DNA of 64,000 bases from Thuidium tamariscinum (Eukaryota > Streptophyta > Bryopsida > Hypnales > Thuidiaceae): assembly GCA_947034885.2 (NCBI GenBank), contig OX344754.2:25851369-25915368 (forward strand). The letters run 5' to 3'. The position numbers and the translations under genes are program-made. The notes below the pieces were generated by a model. The model worked only from the letters and a program-made list of their open reading frames with translations, ran no database searches and was not told the origin of the DNA. Below, piece after piece: positions 51,901 to 63,979 of this stretch. The first letter of the stretch is position 1; each line of letters begins with the position of its first letter.

Positions 51901-54900
51901 TTCTACAACCTGCATGTCAGTCGAAAACCCATGTTTGGACACGTTCCTTATATTGAGTGATATCAAAGAGTAAAAATGTCCAATTATAAGATTATGCAAG
52001 ACCAGCAGATGCCCAAAGTTGTAAAAGTTAGCAAAGTGGACTCCAACAAACTCCTTCCGTCCAGAAATAATTGTCCATTTTGAATGTCAAGTTTTATTAA
52101 GGTTGATTAAAGTAGGTCACATGGAGACTTCCTCGTGGTTAATTTTATTTAGGTTGCACGTGCAACGTTCTCTTCATTGATTCTAGAGATATAAAATTCG
52201 GAATCTTTCTTACTTATGTATTTCATAATATTATCAATGAAATTGACATAAAAAATCTCAACAAAATTGTAGACAACCATTTCAAGACTAAGGGAGTAAG
52301 CGTAATTTTGAAGAATTCCTCAGAAAGAAGTAGACTAAGGAAAATTCTAGACAAAGAAAATATGGGTACAAAAGCAATTACCCAAGTAAAAAAGGAAACG
52401 AGAAGTGATACCTTCAAAGATTGCAAGGCTGATAATGCCAGCTCATGCATGTGATCGACAAAAGCGGGTACCACAACCTTCCAATCCCTACCCTGTGTGT
52501 CTGAAAAGCAATCGAGCCATAAGACCACAACAATGAAAACAGATCAATAGTCTGACTCTTCAAGAGTACTTGAACATGCTATGTTAACTGGTTGCTCAGG
52601 CCAGAAACTCGGATACATCTGTCAGCACACTCTTCGTCCACTGAAAGCATCTTCAGCACGAGCCAGTACTCACAGGAAGCAATACTCTAAGATAAGGATT
52701 CACGCTAGAAAAACAAGATTTCTAGTATTCTAAATTAAGGACGGACCCCACATACTAAGATCCAGCCAGCTGTTTTCGTTGGTCAGACTCAGATCCTCAG
52801 AATAGATACCCTGGAAAAAAATTATCTGTTCCATCCTATTCTGATATACAAGTGAAGTCTGACAACCGAATTCGGAAAAAGTAGCCCGCAGGTTGATAAC
52901 TGAGTTAAATTCATTGACTGCTTTTGCATCATGTTGATGCATTTGCTTAGAAATACCTTGTTTCTTTACGGATCCTGCTGATCCTGCATTAAGCTGATCT
53001 GTTTGCTTCGAGATGCCTTGTTTCTTTATCGATCCTGATGATCCTGCATTAGGCTGATCAGCTTGCTTTGAAATGCCTTGTTTCTTTGTCGATCCTCCTG
53101 ATTCTGCATTAGGCTGATCAATTTGCTTTGAAATGCCTTGTTTCTTTGTCGATTCTCCTGATTCTGCATTAGGCTGATCAATTTGCTTTGAAATGCCTTG
53201 TTTATTTACGGATCCTGCGGATTCTGCATTAGGCTGATCCTGCTGCTTACCGACATCGACATCGACATCATCTTCAAGTTCTTCATCGAAATCGTCATCG
53301 CCATCTTTATTGGAATAATCATCGAACGTCACATCATCATCATCGGAGTAATCACGCCGAGGCGACGATGATTTTGATGTTTTTTCTTGCTGCGGAGGTG
53401 CTTCATCGAGCACTTTCGACTCTTGCGTACTTGCCTGAGGACGTGGACTTTGTGTGAATTTCTTACCTACAAAACCAGTTCAAATGTGGTCTCAGCAATA
53501 CAAGCGGCAAGTATTAAGGAATTTACAATGACGGTGCCCCTGAAGACAACATGACTAAATCCCGAACACACTGAAACTCGAGTTAAACATTTGGAGATGA
53601 AACACACTTCGGCAGTAACTGACTCCACAAGGAATTACTATCGTCTCAGCTGTATCAAAAAAGGGTTAAAATCGATACACAAGAGACGTGACATACCTTG
53701 CTTTTGAAAATAAGAATAAGAAACCAATGAAACGCCAATGGCCAGAACAACACCTGCTCCAAATCCCAGGACACCTGCATCACATGAGTCGAGTTAATAG
53801 AAATGAATTGAAGGTTTACAGACAAAAAAATTTCCGCTCATGGTTCATACCTCCGCTCACACCAATTCTCTCCTCTCCCATCTAGTAATAGGCAGTTGAA
53901 AATTTTCGTTGACCTCTACAACCGGTTCCAATCAGGCTAATCAAATGACTATGCAATGAAACTGACGGATCGCAACCAGATTTTTGTAAATTTGATTCAG
54001 AACTCTACAAACATTTTCAGTTGATAGAATGCTTCTCGAAGGGCATTTTGTAGACATGAGAGCGCCAAAACACATCCTGAAAAACGGCCTATATTAATCA
54101 ACTTCATTTCGAGAAGGACCAAAACACCCCACTCTAAATGTTCAGCCAGTGCTGCATCATATGCAATTCATCTACACCGGGACTATGTGATATGGTAGCC
54201 ATTGGATGAAGGCAACACATACAAAGATACATTGAGAGCATTTCAATGTGTCCACGGGAAACCTTATAGCATTCACAACTGCACTCCAGTAGCACTCCAT
54301 TTTCCAAGAACCTATCACACTCGAATTGAACATCGCCTGGCATCACGCTAGTACTTTCAGATCCTCACTACGATACCTCCCCTTAACAAAATAAGGCAAT
54401 CCAAAGCGCAAATTCTCAAACAATGTCTTCAGATTTAATCTCACAACCATTGCGAAACACGATGAAAGAAAACCAACATGCCTTGGCAGGCCTCATCGGA
54501 TCGAATCACCGCCACGACATTGTTATCGCAAAAGGAAAAACAAGAATTACAAGTAAAAGATTGGATCCTAAGGCATTATAGGGGAAGAACAAAACCCAAA
54601 TCCGCGCAACACGATGATAGAAAAAACTACTAAGGAGTAAGATTTCAACAGACTGAATCACGCAACGACATTGTAATCAGATATGGAGAAAACGAAAATT
54701 AAAAGAACAAGATACGATCCGCACACACACCAGCATTCTAGCTCCCCACAGGCTCAGGCTCCGACTAAGGAAGGCACAATCTCGAATCTCACTACCATTG
54801 CGATACACAATGATAAAATAAAACAACGTGAAACGCCAGGTTCCAGCAGATTGAGGCACACAAAGACATTGTGATCGAAAAGGGGAAAAAACACGATATT

Positions 54901-55249
54901 ACAAGATAGGATCCATAAACATACCGACTTTCCAGTTGCCTTGAGGCTCAGGCTCTGTATCAACCACAGACCAGCCTCCAAACTCCTCCTCGACGGGCGA
55001 ATCGGACACAGAATGCCCGTTCACGGACTTCTCTGCAACCGCAGGCTTGTCCGCCGCGGGCTTCTCCGCGACCTCGGGCTTCTCCTCGGTACTACAGCGC
55101 AGAGAGGGCAATAACCTCCGCCGCAAGTAAGCGGTCCGTGCAACACGAGCTGTGCCGAATTGGTGCCGTCCACTGTGTCCGAACCCTAACGCAGGGCGCT
55201 GCAAAAAGCACGAAGAAGCATGTAACGGCTTCACGGTCACAAATGCCAT
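48941..55249 (-). CDS. Plastid SLH-domain, coiled-coil protein
   Basis: Eleven exons join in phase: 55249-54925, 53774-53697, 53466-~52756, 52500-52412, 51909-51821, 51531-51428, 51230-51134, 50942-50867, 50718-50604, 50483-49952 and 49577-48941, for ~950 residues. Order: transit-like leader (MAFVTVKPLHASSC); acidic stretch; one membrane helix (GVLGFGAGVVLAIGVSLVSY); an Asp-rich segment with a 20-residue repeat; S-layer-homology segments (NYARWLIATSSIL, FDDVTPNDPDFAAIQ); a ~170-residue coiled coil (EVKSKLEKIISERESEKDEL); and a C-terminal 11-residue repeat. Layout and length match the plant SLH/adhesin-like proteins of the At5g23890 kind, as I recall, presumed anchored in plastid membranes. 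In bacteria SLH domains bind cell-wall polymers; the plant ligand is unknown. The end of exon 3 is uncertain, as a donor ~60 bases earlier also keeps phase. An in-frame ATG at 55300 is a possible earlier start. Confidence 0.8.
49040..49180 (-). repeat. 33-bp coding repeat in the SLH gene
   Basis: Four consecutive 11-residue units of the type TFRGAQSSVSE (variants KFRGAQNSVSE and TFHGAQSSVSE) lie near the C-terminus. The 11-residue period suggests an amphipathic helix that could bind membrane, as in apolipoprotein or LEA-type repeats; that is inference. Confidence 0.85.
52051..52296. mobile_element. Stowaway-like MITE in an SLH-gene intron
   Basis: The left end CTCCTTCCGTCCAGAAATAA and the complemented right end CTCCCTTAGTCTTGAAATGG match the usual plant Stowaway start CTCCCTCCGTCCC. 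TA follows the right end; the left flank is AA, so the duplication is degraded. Length 246 bp. It lies between exons 4 and 5 of the SLH gene and leaves their splice sites intact. Confidence 0.7.
52915..53250 (-). repeat. 60-bp coding repeat in the SLH gene
   Basis: Five to six tandem 20-residue units of the type KKQGISKQIDQPNAESGGST (variants ADQPNAGSSGS and TDQLNAGSAGS). The CCTTGTTTCTT landmark recurs every 60 bp on the plus strand. The units form a polar, low-complexity linker between the acidic region and the SLH part. Confidence 0.9.
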
Positions 55250-56045
55250 CGCTCGAATCTCACCAAGCGCCAGGCCAGAATGGAACTTTCCTAATTGCAA
55301 TCAGAGGCAGTTGCCGCGATCAGGTCATTCCGAAAGAAGTAGTGCTCCGATCATCTCATGGCGACGGCGACGGAAGAAGACTAAGTTACTGACGACGAGA
55401 AGCTAATTCCCAGCAACAGGAACAACATGAGAATGGGCACACACAACAGCGGGAGAGGCCCGTTTGCCACGCGGCAATAATGATGTCCAGGTGGATCCAC
55501 GAAAACCCAGGTGGCGGGTCCGACTGGGCACACCAGGATTCGCCATGTGGCGCGAGGCCTTTCCGGAGATCGTATTGCAAAGGAATCCTGGTCGTCGAGC
55601 TTGCTTTTCTTTTGGGCTTTTCGGGTTCAATCAATCTAGTGCGAAAGAAGGACGGATTAGATGCTATCTTACATTTTTTGGCTCACTGTATGCAATGCTT
55701 CACGTTTATTTGAACCCATACTAAATAGGTGAAATTCGGTTGAGGAAAGATGCCGAGCGAGCCATCTTCTTTTCAGTGATCGACAAGAGGACCTCCCACG
55801 CTACAGTGGCTACGCATGGTTTCCAGTATCATTTGCAGCCAAGATACGAACTACAATCAAGAGATGCCCATCCAATTCATACAAGTAATACACTTTGCAC
55901 AATGAAGAGAGACAAATGTATTTTGCCGAGAAATCTCTGCAAGTGTAAACTGTTTGAAAGATATTGCTAGTATCCACTTGTAAAAAATAGGCGGAAAAGT
56001 AATCAATCCAGTGCAAAATCATCTCACTTCTTATATAGAAACAAC
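55250..56045. other. Intergenic region
   Basis: This 0.8-kb gap holds the promoter and leader of the SLH gene and the 3' flank of the methyltransferase gene, both on the minus strand. No further gene was recognised. Confidence 0.55.
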
Positions 56046-58988
56046 CTACCGTCGTGCTAAAGGTACAGTGCCTGTGACAGTGCGATGGCGTGGATCTGTT
56101 AGAACTGAGTTGACGTTCACAAACCCAATGCTCTCCATGGCTCCTTCCAAGTCAAAAGTGTAATACTCATCCATCCACGGCTCCGTCGACTTCATTAGGG
56201 TGAATAGTGCAGGTGGCAAATTCTACACATAGAGTTCAAAGCAAATCTTCAGACTTCAATTGATTGCACAGTTGCAACAAACAACGCTTCGGACGACCAT
56301 GGACATTGTAATCAGTTGTCGAAGGTTGCTATCACTGGCCTTAACAAGGACAACACAAAACAGTCCTCTTGCAAAGCTCTGACAATAGTCACTCGTGAAG
56401 CCTCGCACAACCCTAATAGAAAACCCCAAATGGAACTGCTATACTGCGTAGATCATGAGTACCACAATTGCAGATATGCCAAGGGCCAGTTGAGCAGGCG
56501 AAATTGACACTAACTTCATAACACAGTAAGAGTGGCACAGGATCCTTTGAGAGAATCAGACATCAGAAAATGAATACATACCTGAATGACCTTCGACTTT
56601 GGCTGTTACAATCACATTCCAAGCAAGAAAAAGAAGAAACGTCAGTAAACTGAGAAAAAATGCTAGCAAAAAATTATAACCCAGTACCACAGAAAAGAAA
56701 ATTGCAGTGCAAAGATCCCAAAACAATAACACAAGCTAAGGACTTGGGTGATACCGAGTTGTCGGTAAGTGACACAGTTCCACCAGGTTTCAGAATTCTG
56801 AAAGATTCCTTCAGTAAGCCTCTGATAGCATGCTGAGGACACTCATGGATCTGTACCCACAACACGCACAGAACGCGATGAGTGTAGCTTCCCAAATTCA
56901 CATCAACCTAGAGCGAAGACTTCTAAGCCTTTGGTCTTGTATTTACACAAGTGTTCGCAGAATTGTAAGTCAGACAGAAAATAGTTGACTGTTGCGAAAA
57001 TATTTCACTTCTTGGAGGATCCGAAGTGCCAGCAGACTGAGCTAATTTGGATATCGCAGGCACCGAAATGAAAATTTTCATCTATGAAACGAGAAGTAAG
57101 GTAATATAAAATAGTGTCAACTGCATAATCCAGATGAATAATTTATCTCACCACATAGGCAAGCGAGACCACATCAAAAGAAGAAGCCGGAAAGCCGGTG
57201 CACTCTCCGTTTGCGTGTACCCAGCTTATTGGTGCGTCTCTTGCCAAACCGGTCAAAGCCCTCTGTTTCTCCATGTGCTGAGCCACAGCTAAGAAGTAGG
57301 GAGACAAGTCTAGACCCTGAAGACAGCGATTTGAGTCAATTTCGACGAACAAGGTTGATAGAATTTCATCACCAGGAAGGTCATATTGCCAGCACCAATA
57401 CACTCGAAACACATCAAAAGGTTTCTCTCATGTGATTGCTGGGTTCATGAAACACTTCAGGCGTCCTTCAGGTACTCACAGTAACGTGAGCATTAGTAAA
57501 CCAGTCAGCCAATGCCCTTGTACTCTCGCCGATTGAACAGCCAATATCAAGAATGGCGGATACTCCAAGTCCACCTGAATGCGTCCGGTGATGATCATCA
57601 ATGGCCTGCAAAACAAGTTCCCAAGGGAGAATTCAGGTTTAGCATAAATTCTGCATTTGCCGCGCAAGGCGGTCCTAGAAATTTGCAATCACACTGGGAA
57701 CACATTCACACAATTATCAATCGGAATACTGGCATAGGTGTTCTGGATTGATCACTCTGTCAAAATTCATTTCGGATCAATTGAGCCTTGTTACGACATT
57801 GCCGCCACCCAGAGTACGCGCAACAAAATCCATACAATAAAGGTACCAGAGCTTGATTGATACAATGATTCTAAAAACGCAACATGAACAGAATCCAACA
57901 GAGAATGCATGTAGAAAATATGTTACTAGACACACGCTCAATTTGGTTTCAATATTGGACCTGCAACCAGGCGCCGCGCAAAATTTGACTAGCCTCTGTC
58001 GCAGATTGAGCAGTGGGAATAGCACGGAGCATCATGGAGAGAGTCGCAGGTGCAACCTCGCTGGCAGCCTGGGGGCAGTATGTAATGTTGATCACCGTTA
58101 TCGTCAGTTGACAGTCAGTTGCCTATGTCTTCGGTTTCTAAGAATGCTGTAAACTACAAGAAACAATTTCACGAAACACTCAACTATGGAGAGGTAGGAC
58201 GCCGTAACCGGAAAGCATCGAGACCGTACCTTCCACGATAAATTGCCCTCCTCATAGGCATGAAATTCTCTTAAATAATCTGAGATGCAGAAAGCAATAA
58301 TCTGTAAGCACTTTTACAGCAAAATTTCTACGTCCAGTCTGATAACATTACTATAATTCATCTGGATGAGTATCACAGTACAATTAAGAGGAATCTCCTG
58401 TAATCTCCAACGTGATAGAAACACAGGAATCTACCCTCACGCATCTGCTACTGAAGCAATTAGTCATTGTAGCAAATTGGTGACTGCCCTTACAATCAGG
58501 ATAGACCACAGACTTGTTTTCAAGCAACTCCTTCTCCACGTAGACATCCGAAGCTAAGATGCGGTCAGACATTCCCCTCCAACGGACTCCATTTTTCTCC
58601 GCTGTCCTGAATTTCAACAAGACCCACTCATTCAAGATTGCAGGGGCGAATCCAGCATCACATTGAATGCAGTATCGACAGCAATGACGCTGTTTGAGAA
58701 CGGGAAGAGACGAGAAGCTAACCGGATCAAAACCTGGCGAGCGCCAGCCTTCATAATGTTGTAAAGAGGCTTAATGGCAATGAGCGAGCTGACAAAGCGA
58801 GAAAGTGGGTCATCACCGGCCCAGCGAGGACAGTCCAGGTCGCCTTCCTCATAGCGCGAAACAGGAGGATGAAGAGAGGTCGGGGAGGGAGACGGGAGAG
58901 CACGCACACGGACAGAGGCAGAGCAGGCGGATGCAGAGGCGGTAGTGGAAGGCGGAAACGGGGAGAAAGGGCGAGTCGCGCCTTCCAT
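56046..58988 (-). CDS. Plastid-type SAM-dependent methyltransferase (type 11)
   Basis: Nine exons join in phase: 58988-58723, 58606-58494, 58279-58230, 58068-57961, 57605-57480, 57316-57152, 56850-56755, 56602-56582 and 56222-56046 (TAG), for 373 residues. A Ser/Pro-rich transit-like leader precedes RFVSSLIAIKPLYNIMKAGA and YLREFHAYEEGNLSW, which recall a cyanobacterial/plastid class I methyltransferase family. SAM-binding motif I is ILDIGCSIGEST (exon 5), the acidic post-I segment is GLDLSPYFLAVAQ, motif II is FDVVSLAYVV, and motif III is LKPGGTVSLTD. Exon 8 is a 21-base micro-exon (PKSKVIQ). The substrate is unknown. An upstream Met at 59057 would add a hydrophobic start (SSFLLIFVAPVVFSLLFFLV), but the Met at 58988 starts a better transit peptide. 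Confidence 0.8.
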
Positions 58989-59899
58989 AGCCACAAGGAA
59001 GAAGAGCAAACTAAACACAACAGGAGCAACAAAAATGAGGAGAAACGAGGAAAGCAAGCAAAGAAACTAGTCACAGACTAGCTCACGGATAGAGAGGGAG
59101 AGAGAGCGCGCGAGAGTTGAATTGGCAGAATGGAGAAACGGCGAAATCACGGAGCAGCTGGTGTAATTGAAGCAAAGGACCAAGCGCAAGGAGACCCTCG
59201 GCACTAAGTCCCAAGGACATTCGGGGTTCCGCCTGGCAGCCCGGCAGGTGGAATTTTCACCCTCCTGCCCATTCATACTCATTATTTGAGGAAATCACTG
59301 CGGAGTATAATTTTTTCTTGATGATTGGGGTCCTAGTTGTAATATAATGTGATGTCAATGGTTTTATATTTTCTTTATAAAACCAAAAGGTCCTAGCTAG
59401 TAATAGATGTTACCCCTTCATATTTACCCTAAACGGCGCTATGCGCCATGTACTGAAGCTATGCGCCTAACGGCGCTCCGCTTCAGGCCTAGACCCTACT
59501 CACTCCGTTCCGTAGGGTTTAGGTGCTACAACTTAAATAAAACATTTCGTTTTTAAAGACAACCTTGGGGTGGATTGATTTGAATTTGGGCAGGGACGAA
59601 ACGTCCACCTGCCGGGGCAGCCAGGCGAAACCCCGAAAGCCCTTGGGACTTAGTGCCGTGGCAAGGAGACGGAGACGGAATTTGAAGAAGAAAGCAAAGG
59701 ATGGACGGTCGGTCGAAGTCGAGCCGGGAGTGGCTGCAATCCAAAAGTCCCAGATCGTCACGTGCCACGCTGGACCTGCTGGTATTACTGTAGAAGAGAT
59801 AAACAACTCTATTAAATTACCCACACTAAATACCAATCCAACCGTCCTAAAGTGCCGGAAATCCCCTTCGGCTTCATGCCCATAACTTAGTTTCCGATT
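58989..59899. other. Intergenic region
   Basis: The methyltransferase leader runs to ~59.1 kb. A nested hairpin cluster lies at 59427-59523. 59.55-59.9 kb is GC-moderate and open for long stretches on the minus strand without recognisable product; it corresponds loosely to the promoter side of the LpxB-related gene (28.34-28.48 kb). Confidence 0.5.
59427..59523. repeat. GC-rich nested hairpin cluster
   Basis: One hairpin is GGCGC-TAT-GCGCC (59435-59447). A second is nested: outer arms CTGAAGC / GCTTCAG (59453-59459 and 59480-59486), inner arms GCGCC / GGCGC (59463-59467 and 59472-59476). CCTAAAC and GTTTAGG stand at the two edges. It sits abruptly in AT-rich DNA, close to the edge of the inverted duplication. 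Confidence 0.8.
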
Positions 59900-60640
59900 T
59901 CGTGAACAATCGGCAACAGATCGTGAGCGATGATGTCGTAACCTTCCTATACGCAATGGCTCCATTGCTGTGCCAACCCCACTTTCTTTTGAGCATTCCA
60001 ACTTTTTCCTTGCGAACTCCAACAATCCAGAAGCTCCCAAACCCTAATTCTACAACTCGACTGGGACTGTGCTCCTCGATTCAATACTTCTCACATTCCT
60101 CGAACAAATTTCTCTTGGGCGTCGCAGTTTCAGAGACGAGGTAGGTTCTACACTTCTTTTTTTCTGCGAAATTTTTTGATGGGCTGAAGAATTTGCGGCC
60201 TGTTAGGGTTTTAGGTTTCAGGTTAATGACGTACTCTACAATTGCTTGTTTCTAGAATTGCTTGTTTGAAAGCTCCTTTCCATGCTGTCATGTGAGAAAA
60301 TGACCAGTTCAGTGCGGAGCAATTTGGGGATGTTGTGATGCCGGTAACCGTGAACTCGGTCATTGGATGATGGTGGAAGGTAAATTTCAGCTAATCCTCA
60401 TGTGCTTCTAAATTTTCTTAATTCCTAAAGGACCAAGAGGTTCAAATTGGATCTCTTGTTTTTCTTTAGCAGTTTTTAGTACGTCATACGGGTATTTTTT
60501 TCAATTTTATTTAGTTTCTGACCAGTGCGTGTAATGTTCTGTATTTATTTCCATGGCCTTATCTGAATTTTATGTTACAATGTGATGAATTGAATTGGTT
60601 GTTTTTGGAATCATGAGTCCTTGATCGTTAGGAGTTCTCT
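59900..60640 (+). pseudogene. Inverted copy of LpxB-related exon 1 and intron 1
   Basis: The text matches the minus strand of 27655-28340, including the exon 1 to intron border (AGACGAG-GTAGGTT at ~60140). The leader can still be read in part (FSHSSNKFLLGVAVSETR in an alternative frame), but small differences alter the leader frame and no exon 2 follows. After ~60640 the sequence jumps to the copy of the unknown gene. It could only make a short truncated product. Confidence 0.8.
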
Positions 60641-61930
60641 ATAATCAATGACTAGTGATGAGAGAATTGGATAAACTAGGAATGAACTGAAACTAGTGAT
60701 CATCCTGACCAATTTCCTCGATGGATTGATTGCGTTCACGAAGTCTGATCGGGGCCTCTTCTTGCGTACTAGACTTTTAGTTTTCGGCAAGCACAAATCA
60801 CTCCATCGTGCGATGTTGTTTTTGAAATGGGCATATTCATCGACTCTGAAGATTTAGTGTTAGTCCGATTAAAACTACAAAAAATTGTTTGCTAGAGAAG
60901 GCAAATGCCATCCTTGAGAAGTGAGAACTGCACCGCAGAAACCAATAAAATCTATTCACCGAAACACTGAAGATTCAACAAATCAATTTGGAAATCCAGC
61001 AATTCTTGGAAACTTAACCATATTGGTTCCTTTCCAGCAATGGAATTGCAACAGGAGATTGAGTTCAAGGAGAATTCTAAGCGAGTGTTTAGGGAACAAA
61101 AAGTACTTCTGGGCAATCCATCATGTCCAAATAATTTTTTTCCATTCAAAGTAGCGCTTGAGTTTTTTAGAACCAATCCTTCTTTATAACCAAGTTTGAC
61201 GAATTGGGGCAATATTATATCTACAAAAGAAGAAGCAATAATGTGCAAAAAATCAATCTGGACTTGGGAGGATTCTCTCCAGTAACCTCTGAAGGACTAA
61301 GCAATGCCTGAATTTGATCCATAGCTTACTTCCATGAAGGAGTAGCAGAGAGCTTTGGCCGCGTCCATCACGACTTGCAGTGACTCCGTAAACTTTGTAG
61401 TTTCGGCCTCTTGCCACCCCCAGTAGCAATTGGCGTGCCACCGCAGCTTCTCATACAAATCCTGCATCTCATTACTAGGCTCTCAAAGAGATTATTGCAG
61501 TAGAAGCTAATTAGGTGAGATTTCTTACAAGAATTAAATACTTTGCGCAATTTGGTATAGTCCAGTAGACTTGGCTCAGAGATTGGATTCAGTGTAGTGT
61601 AAAAGCCACTTAATCAATTTCAGAAGTTCATCATGTTGGCACTTTTAAAGGAGGGTGCCCTGAAACGTAAATGTACAACATTCCTAGTTTTTGAAGCTTA
61701 GTGCTGTTTGAATGTCAAAATTTTGGAGCTCTGTATCGCACCATTATAACAGAATACATGCTATGCGCTGCTGTCAGGGTTACAAGGCTCACTACTGGAC
61801 ACTCCAACGGGTCCCTAACAATCCACAGTCCTCTCTCGTACCTCGAATGGAAAATTATACTTCATGTCGTCCAGCTTGCTCATAAGCCCAACAGTAACAT
61901 ATTACAGGGATCTGAATGCCAAAATCTCTT
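60640..61930 (-). pseudogene. Inverted partial copy of the unknown gene at 13.9-15.3 kb
   Basis: The minus strand matches 13930-15330. The exon reading DLYEKLRWHANCYWGWQEAE (near 61.45 kb) stays open and differs from copy 1 by several amino acids and a small in-frame length change. The left exon is cut short at ~61930, 50 bp from the stop codon of the CIA30 gene. It is probably non-functional. Confidence 0.65.
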
Positions 61931-61982
61931 CTAGTTATACACATGCTTTCGACGTTTGGTTTCTACAGTAATGTCCAAGTTC

Positions 61983-63979
61983 TTACACTGATGAGGCCTC
62001 CACCTTTTCCAAGGCCTCCTTCCCCGTAATCCCTGTTCTCAGTTGCTTGAAAAACGGTTCATAATCTCGTGGAGGAGGAGGAGCAGCGGGATCGACTGTG
62101 AAGGGTTGGCTGAAGGGAACGGTGCTCTTGACCTCAAACGTTTTGTCTCGAGCAGCGGGGGACCACATAGCCTCGGCGATGATCCGCGCAACCTCCTCTC
62201 TGGCGACTTTTCCCGTGATGTTGTCGCCCTGTTCAAATTCCAATTCCGCCCCTGCAGGTTCCTCCGTGAGAGCACACGGGCGTATTACCGCGTAAGGGAT
62301 TCCGCTCTCACGCACCGCATCTTCCCCTTTCAGCTTGTACGTGAGGATGTACCCGAGCTCCTTGTTCATGCGCACTGCCGGCGGTTGTTTGCTTAAATCC
62401 AGGCCTGGCCTCTCAGGTCGGGTCACTCCGGCACTACTGAGGTGCACAATGTGCGGGGCCACGGTCTCCTTGAGGTAGACTTTGATGCTGGCAATCGGCA
62501 GCTCGAACGGCCCCGCTTCGAATTTAGGGTTCAGTTTGTCATCATATTCGAATTTACTGAAGAGCAGTTGCAGGGATGCAATTCTGGACGTGTCAAATGG
62601 CGGGGCATCTTTCACTGTCTTCGCGCGAAACACAGGCACAAACGAGGAGAAAGGAAGCCGAATGGAGTGCCACTCACCCTTCACGGTATCGAATCCGCAG
62701 GTGTAGCCCATCGCGTCCCAGTCCGTGGTGGTGCGCACTCTGCAAGAATTCAAACCGCTTCAGAGAGTCAGCTATTGGAAATTGACAGTGCACTGGCTAC
62801 TACACGAACGACGATTGTTCAGATGTAATAAGATTTTCCCACCCACCCACGCAGCAGCAATCGTTCTTCCCCTGCCCTTGGATGTTGCCTGGAAACAGAA
62901 ATTTAAATGTTGCTACGGCGGGGAAGAGAGCGGCACGAAGCGACTTACATGAACTTGTAGCGGTGTCCATCTCCTTTCACTCGGAATTCAAAGCCGTCGT
63001 AGGCGCTCAAATCCTGCAAGGGCTCAAAATTCCGCGATCGAATGCTGGCGAACCCTCCGTTGTTGGCAGTGGAAACATAGCCTTTGAACACACCCGCAGG
63101 CCCTCCTTGTTCACCAGCCGCGGCACTGATCTGGAAGGAGCTGGCGCTAACGCCGCCCATGACAATATCGTCCAAAGCCCCCCAAGCGGGCCCACTGGGC
63201 ACTCCGTTGGACGAAACGCCGAAGAGCACTCGCCCTTCGTACGGTAGTGAACCATACTGCTTTGCCTTATCCAGAAGATTGAGCGCGCCCCGATACTCCA
63301 CAGCTTCCGGAGTATCACCCTTCACCTCGGGTTCGAAGAATTTGACGCCTTGGTAATACTTCTGACGATCAGCCGTGTCCCCTTCCTTCGGTCCAACGAT
63401 GCAGCTATGTGCCACAACAATTTTCGTCACTCCTTCGAAAAATTCCGGCAGCAATGTGGCACTCTGCGTAACGTCGGCTGCGACGACTTCCACATCGGAT
63501 TTCAACAGCTTCTGCGCTTTCTCCACGCTGCGCACCAGAGCCCGCACGCGAACCCCGCGCTTGCGCAATTCGTCCACCACGCGCTTGCCCACCCCGCCTG
63601 TGGCACCCGTCACCAGCACTAAATCCTCACCTCTGCCTGGGGAGCTCGCGCTACTCGCGTTGGCCTCCCCCGACATGGCCTGGAGCACCGAGCTCACGAA
63701 TTTACTCAGAGATGGCGGTGCGTTGAAAAAATACAGAGTCTGAATGAAGCGACCGAAATCCCACGGCTGTGGCGTTCCCATGGCTCGAATGGCTCGAGAG
63801 CGCAGGCCGAACGGCACTGACGGGCAGGTGGAGGACGGCGTGGGGGGTGCCAAGCGGGATGGAACGCGGTACAGTCCAGCATAGCGGGGGACGGGGTCGG
63901 GGAAAGCGGTAACAGAGGTCGAGAGGGAGAGAGCACATTGACGGTGACAAGAGGAAAGAGCGAAGACAGGATGACCCAT
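61983..63979 (-). CDS. Chloroplast NAD(P)-binding Rossmann / CIA30-domain protein
   Basis: Two exons, 63979-62949 and 62739-61983, give 595 residues. A ~100-residue leader rich in Ser/Pro/Arg is a likely transit peptide. A short-chain-dehydrogenase-like NAD(P) site follows (VLVTGATGGVGKRVV). Mid-protein is a complex I intermediate-associated protein 30 (CIA30) domain: WGALDDIVMGGVSASSF, YDGFEFRVKGDG and LPFSSFVPVFRAKTV. The C-terminal part returns to the Rossmann fold (IPYAVIRPCALTEEPAG). Split Rossmann-CIA30-Rossmann order and length match the plant protein I recall as At4g18810, a relative of HCF173, which acts in psbA translation. This member's function is unproven. Everything expected is intact. 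The 3' end abuts the inverted duplication. Confidence 0.88.

Noticed and set aside
59519-60040. 173-codon minus-strand frame
   Set aside because: Part of it runs antisense through the duplicated LpxB-related leader, and the rest has no recognisable domain.
62442-63743. Plus-strand frames of up to ~128 codons over the CIA30 gene
   Set aside because: The minus strand codes the full Rossmann-CIA30 protein with all motifs; these are shadows in GC-rich exons.
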